A stretch of DNA of 22,391 nt from the IMG/VR virus record IMGVR_UViG_3300031456_000023, positions 1-22,391 of that record. One strand, 5' to 3'. The DNA is from a virus. Position numbers and translations under genes: made by a program. The notes below the pieces were generated by a model. That model worked only from the letters and a program-made list of their open reading frames with translations, was not told the DNA's origin and did no database searches. This document shows positions 19,627 to 22,391 of the stretch, one piece after another (positions within the stretch are counted from its first letter, which is position 1; each line of letters opens with the position of its first letter).

Positions 19627-22391
19627 CCACCTACACGTGCACCCCGTCCGACAACCTGCAGCTGAAGATCAACGCGCTGTTGCCCGGGGACACCCTGTTG
19701 GTCGGCGGCGGCACCTACACCTACTCGAACCTGGTTATCGGGGTGTCCGGCTCGCCCGCCAACGAGATCAAGATCATCGGCGAGTGGAACGTGAACGGCA
19801 CCCACGCGGTGCTGATCTGGACCGGCGGCCCCACCACCGGCGAAGCGGCGATCAAGGTCACCGGCAACTACCTGCATATCGAGGGGTTCGACGTCTGGAA
19901 GTCGCCCCGGGCGATCGTGGTGTCCGGCGCGAGCCACGTGAAAATGCGCTCGATCTCGGCCATCTACTGCCGCAACGAGGCGGTGTGGATCAAGGACAAC
20001 AGCCACCACATCCTCTGCTGGTGGATGTCGATGGGGTCGGTCGACCTGCCGGCGGACAACTTCACCATCGCCTACCGGATCGGCAAGCCCAACGCCCAGT
20101 GGGCCAACGCCAACACCCCGGACGCCACCAACAACATCCACCTGTATACGTGCAGGTCGGATTGGAATCCGGGTTGGTCGGTGGCCGTGCACGAGGGTGC
20201 ACACCACGTGCTGGTGGAAGATCACATGTTCGATTCCAGCTCGGGCCCGGACCACCGCCCGGCGCTCGGCGCGGCCAACGGGGACGGCGGGTACTTCTCC
20301 CAAGGCAGTGACGTCCAGTTCCTGCGCTGCTGGGCGGTGGCCGTCACCAACAACTACTTCAAGATCAATAAGATCGTGGTGGGCGGTGTCACCTACGGGG
20401 TGCGGCAGGCGATCAAGGGTGGCGGCGGCCGCCCGTTCGGCATTCTGAACCCCGACGACTACGATCCGACCCTTTACCACGCGGCTATCGCCAGCAACAC
20501 CTTGGACCTCAAGGTCTACCGCAACTTTTTCGACGTCTACCAGATCGTGTTCCCCAGTTATGACGAGTCCGGCGGCGGGAACTGGGCAGCCACCGGGTTC
20601 CGCGTGCCGGGAGACCAGTACGTCAAGCTGGACATCGGCTCCCCGGCCCGGAACTACCGGCTGGCCAACGAACAGCTGCCGTTCGGCCAGTACAACCCGT
20701 GGGTGGACCTGCACTGGAAACAGAGCGGCTTCGAGACCACCGCGCCGCAGACCGCCGCCATCACCTACGGCATCGAGTTCGTCCTAGAAAAGACCGGCGG
20801 GTGGCTGGTCGGCTACGCCTACTGGCGCACAGTCGACTACATCAAACCCGACTTCGCCCGTCTCTATCACCTGGAAATGCCCGAGGGCGGAGTGGACTTC
20901 ACCAACGATTTCGCCCCCGCTCCGTTGGTGCCGGACTTCACTTCTTTCGAGGAATGGTATGTGGCCTACCAAGCCTGGTCGGTGGAGTACGTGAACTGGC
21001 TGAACAGCAGCCAGGAGGTCAAAGACTTCTACGCATCGCGGGCCCTGTTGACCACCTCGAAAGCACTGCCGTACCGAGGCGTACCGACTCAGCAGTACTG
21101 GCAGTACGAGTACCTGGATGCCGCGGTCCCCCTGGAGAAGAACCACCACTACGTCGCGGCGTTCCACCTGCCTCCGAACAGCACCATCCAGAGCGCGCAG
21201 GGCTGGACGTGCGGCCTGTTCGAGCAGGGCTTCTGGGGCCGCTCGTGGGGCGCCAACGGCATCCGCCAGGGCCCGGTGCTGGTGCCCGCCGTGGGCCAGA
21301 CCGAGCAGATCGCGGGCGACTCGGCCCGGTCTGGGTTCGACAACAGGGAGAACGGCCACAACACCGTGACCCGCACCATCACCGGGTTCGCCAACAAGGA
21401 ATCGTTCGGGCTCACCCCGCCACTACCCGGCGAACAGATCACCATGCCGGACGTCGGCATGCCGCTGTTCTCCGCCGGGCTGTCCATCGGCCCGATCATC
21501 TCGTTCGCCCGGCAGATCCCGGAGACCGTCACGGTCACCCCGGGCATGAACCTGCAAGACGTGCTCGACACCCGCATCCCCGGCGACACGGTGATCATCT
21601 CCGGCACGCACACCGGCGAGTTCGTGATGAAGCAATCGGGCAATCCGGTCAAGCCCATCAAGATCTTCTCCGACGGCACCGCCCGGCTGCGCTACCGGTT
21701 CGCCTCCCTGCCGGCGCTGCACATCAAGGCCAGCTATCTGTGGCTGCGCGGCCTGGCCCTGGAGAACGGCCGCTACGGGCTGCTCATCGAGAACTTCGTC
21801 CAGTCGGTCCGGGTGGAGGACTGCACGGTGGCGAACGTCCGGGACGACGGTTTCGTGGTCCAGGAGGACACGAAGGACGTTTGTTTCCTGTCCTGCTCGA
21901 CCACCGACACCGGGCTAGGGAAGATCACCGGCACCGGGTTCCGGATCGGCCGGCACGGCGGTAACTGGATGGCCGACGATCACCCCGACGCGTGCGAACG
22001 CATCCTGATCCTGGACTGCACGGTGACCCGGGCCTACGGGGCCGGCGTCACGTGCTGCGACGGCGCCACGCAGGTAGTCGTCAAGAACACCTCGGTCAAC
22101 CACGGCGCCGGCAACACCCCCGTCGGCGTCTCGGCCGGCACCTACTATGACCCGGCCGCCGGCTTCTGGTCCAAGGCCGACCGCATCCAGTTCATCGGCT
22201 GCACCGTGGTTTCCGCGCCGGGCGCCGGGTTCCTGATGTTCGACTCACAGTGGCGCCCCACCACCGCCGACTACGGCCGCGCGGTGGAGATCAAGGGCGG
22301 CAGCTCCACCGGCCAGGGCGACGCCGGGGTGGTGAGCCAGTCCGAGGGGCTCAAGGTGTACGCGGACTTCACCTCCACCTCACCGCGGATC
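19593..22391 (+). CDS. Large beta-helix tailspike / adsorption protein (3' truncated by window edge)
   Basis: The frame is open from 19458 to the right edge with no stop: at least 933 residues from the GTG at 19593, the only in-frame ATG/GTG in the early region. It has no good ribosome binding site, so the start is uncertain. Residues about 10-340 form a right-handed beta-helix with a polysaccharide-lyase-like opening (LLPGDTLLVGGGTYTYSNL, NEIKIIGE, AIKVTGNYLHIEGFDVW) and repeated short strands (EGAHHVLVEDHMFDSSSGPD). About 360-640 is a Trp/Tyr-rich beta region (NPWVDLHWKQSG, WLVGYAYWRTVDY, YWQYEYLDAAV). A second beta-helix opens at about 645 (TVTVTPGMNLQDVLD, IPGDTVIISGTHTGEF, KPIKIFSD) and continues to the edge. 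The openings resemble chondroitinase B/PL6-type folds, but catalytic residues cannot be assigned. A receptor-binding or capsule-degrading role is inferred. Confidence 0.82.
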   Translation, partial: MEPAQPRTVELTTYTCTPSDNLQLKINALLPGDTLLVGGGTYTYSNLVIGVSGSPANEIKIIGEWNVNGTHAVLIWTGGPTTGEAAIKVTGNYLHIEGFDVWKSPRAIVVSGASHVKMRSISAIYCRNEAVWIKDNSHHILCWWMSMGSVDLPADNFTIAYRIGKPNAQWANANTPDATNNIHLYTCRSDWNPGWSVAVHEGAHHVLVEDHMFDSSSGPDHRPALGAANGDGGYFSQGSDVQFLRCWAVAVTNNYFKINKIVVGGVTYGVRQAIKGGGGRPFGILNPDDYDPTLYHAAIASNTLDLKVYRNFFDVYQIVFPSYDESGGGNWAATGFRVPGDQYVKLDIGSPARNYRLANEQLPFGQYNPWVDLHWKQSGFETTAPQTAAITYGIEFVLEKTGGWLVGYAYWRTVDYIKPDFARLYHLEMPEGGVDFTNDFAPAPLVPDFTSFEEWYVAYQAWSVEYVNWLNSSQEVKDFYASRALLTTSKALPYRGVPTQQYWQYEYLDAAVPLEKNHHYVAAFHLPPNSTIQSAQGWTCGLFEQGFWGRSWGANGIRQGPVLVPAVGQTEQIAGDSARSGFDNRENGHNTVTRTITGFANKESFGLTPPLPGEQITMPDVGMPLFSAGLSIGPIISFARQIPETVTVTPGMNLQDVLDTRIPGDTVIISGTHTGEFVMKQSGNPVKPIKIFSDGTARLRYRFASLPALHIKASYLWLRGLALENGRYGLLIENFVQSVRVEDCTVANVRDDGFVVQEDTKDVCFLSCSTTDTGLGKITGTGFRIGRHGGNWMADDHPDACERILILDCTVTRAYGAGVTCCDGATQVVVKNTSVNHGAGNTPVGVSAGTYYDPAAGFWSKADRIQFIGCTVVSAPGAGFLMFDSQWRPTTADYGRAVEIKGGSSTGQGDAGVVSQSEGLKVYADFTSTSPRI

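Noticed and set aside
19286-20311. + strand open frame of 341 codons overlapping the tailspike start
   Set aside because: Arg/Pro/His-rich out-of-frame product. The frame beginning near 19593 gives a coherent beta-helix protein and stays open for 2.8 kb.
20699-21964. + strand open frame of 421 codons inside the tailspike region
   Set aside because: Low-complexity Arg/Gly/His product with no motif; it is a shadow of the tailspike frame.
1-22391. tRNA genes, integrase, attachment sites, lysis cassette, insertion sequences
   Set aside because: I looked for them and saw none; apart from the 102-base gap at 5337-5438, genes are packed with gaps under 40 bases.

Overview
The window is one continuous run of structural genes from a tailed bacteriophage or prophage with siphovirus (long, non-contractile tail) architecture. 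Every supported gene lies on the + strand. Base composition is high-GC (about two thirds by eye), GC is strongly preferred at third codon positions, and starts are often GTG or overlap the previous stop. The minor-tail modules are of types known from phages of Actinobacteria, so an actinobacterial host such as a Streptomyces relative is the best inference. No host genes, integrase, lysis genes, replication genes, tRNA genes or CRISPR array are visible. The window therefore cannot separate a free phage from a prophage.

Layout. Packaging and head (1-5336): 3' end of the large terminase, two tiny coupled genes (a small beta-barrel candidate and a membrane-anchored protein), an HK97-type portal fused to a MuF-like domain, a 57-residue basic protein, prohead protease with a scaffold-like tail, and HK97-fold major capsid protein. 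A perfect 14-bp inverted repeat follows the capsid gene. Neck and tail tube (5439-8942): a small protein, head-tail adaptor, tail-terminator-like protein, another small protein, major tail protein, an HK97 gp10-like protein placed unusually after the major tail protein, and the two tail-assembly-chaperone frames joined by a GGGAAAA -1 slippery site. Tail shaft (8963-13453): a 1496-residue tape measure protein with 13 tandem 14-residue repeats. Tail tip and adsorption (13464-22391): a Dit-like protein with Fn3-like domains, a baseplate hub apparently split into two cistrons by an inserted block, a conserved small tail-region protein, a compositionally odd small gene, an OB-plus-knob tip protein, an unknown acidic protein, and a very long beta-helix tailspike that runs off the right edge.

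Working together: terminase packages DNA through the portal into a capsid built by the protease and capsid protein. Adaptor, terminator and gp10-like proteins join the head to a tube of major tail protein whose length is set by the tape measure. The Dit-like, hub and spike genes form the host-recognition tip. The points most worth following are the split hub gene, the hydrophobic insert in the Dit-like protein, the repeat block in the tape measure, and the long tailspike with two related beta-helix domains.
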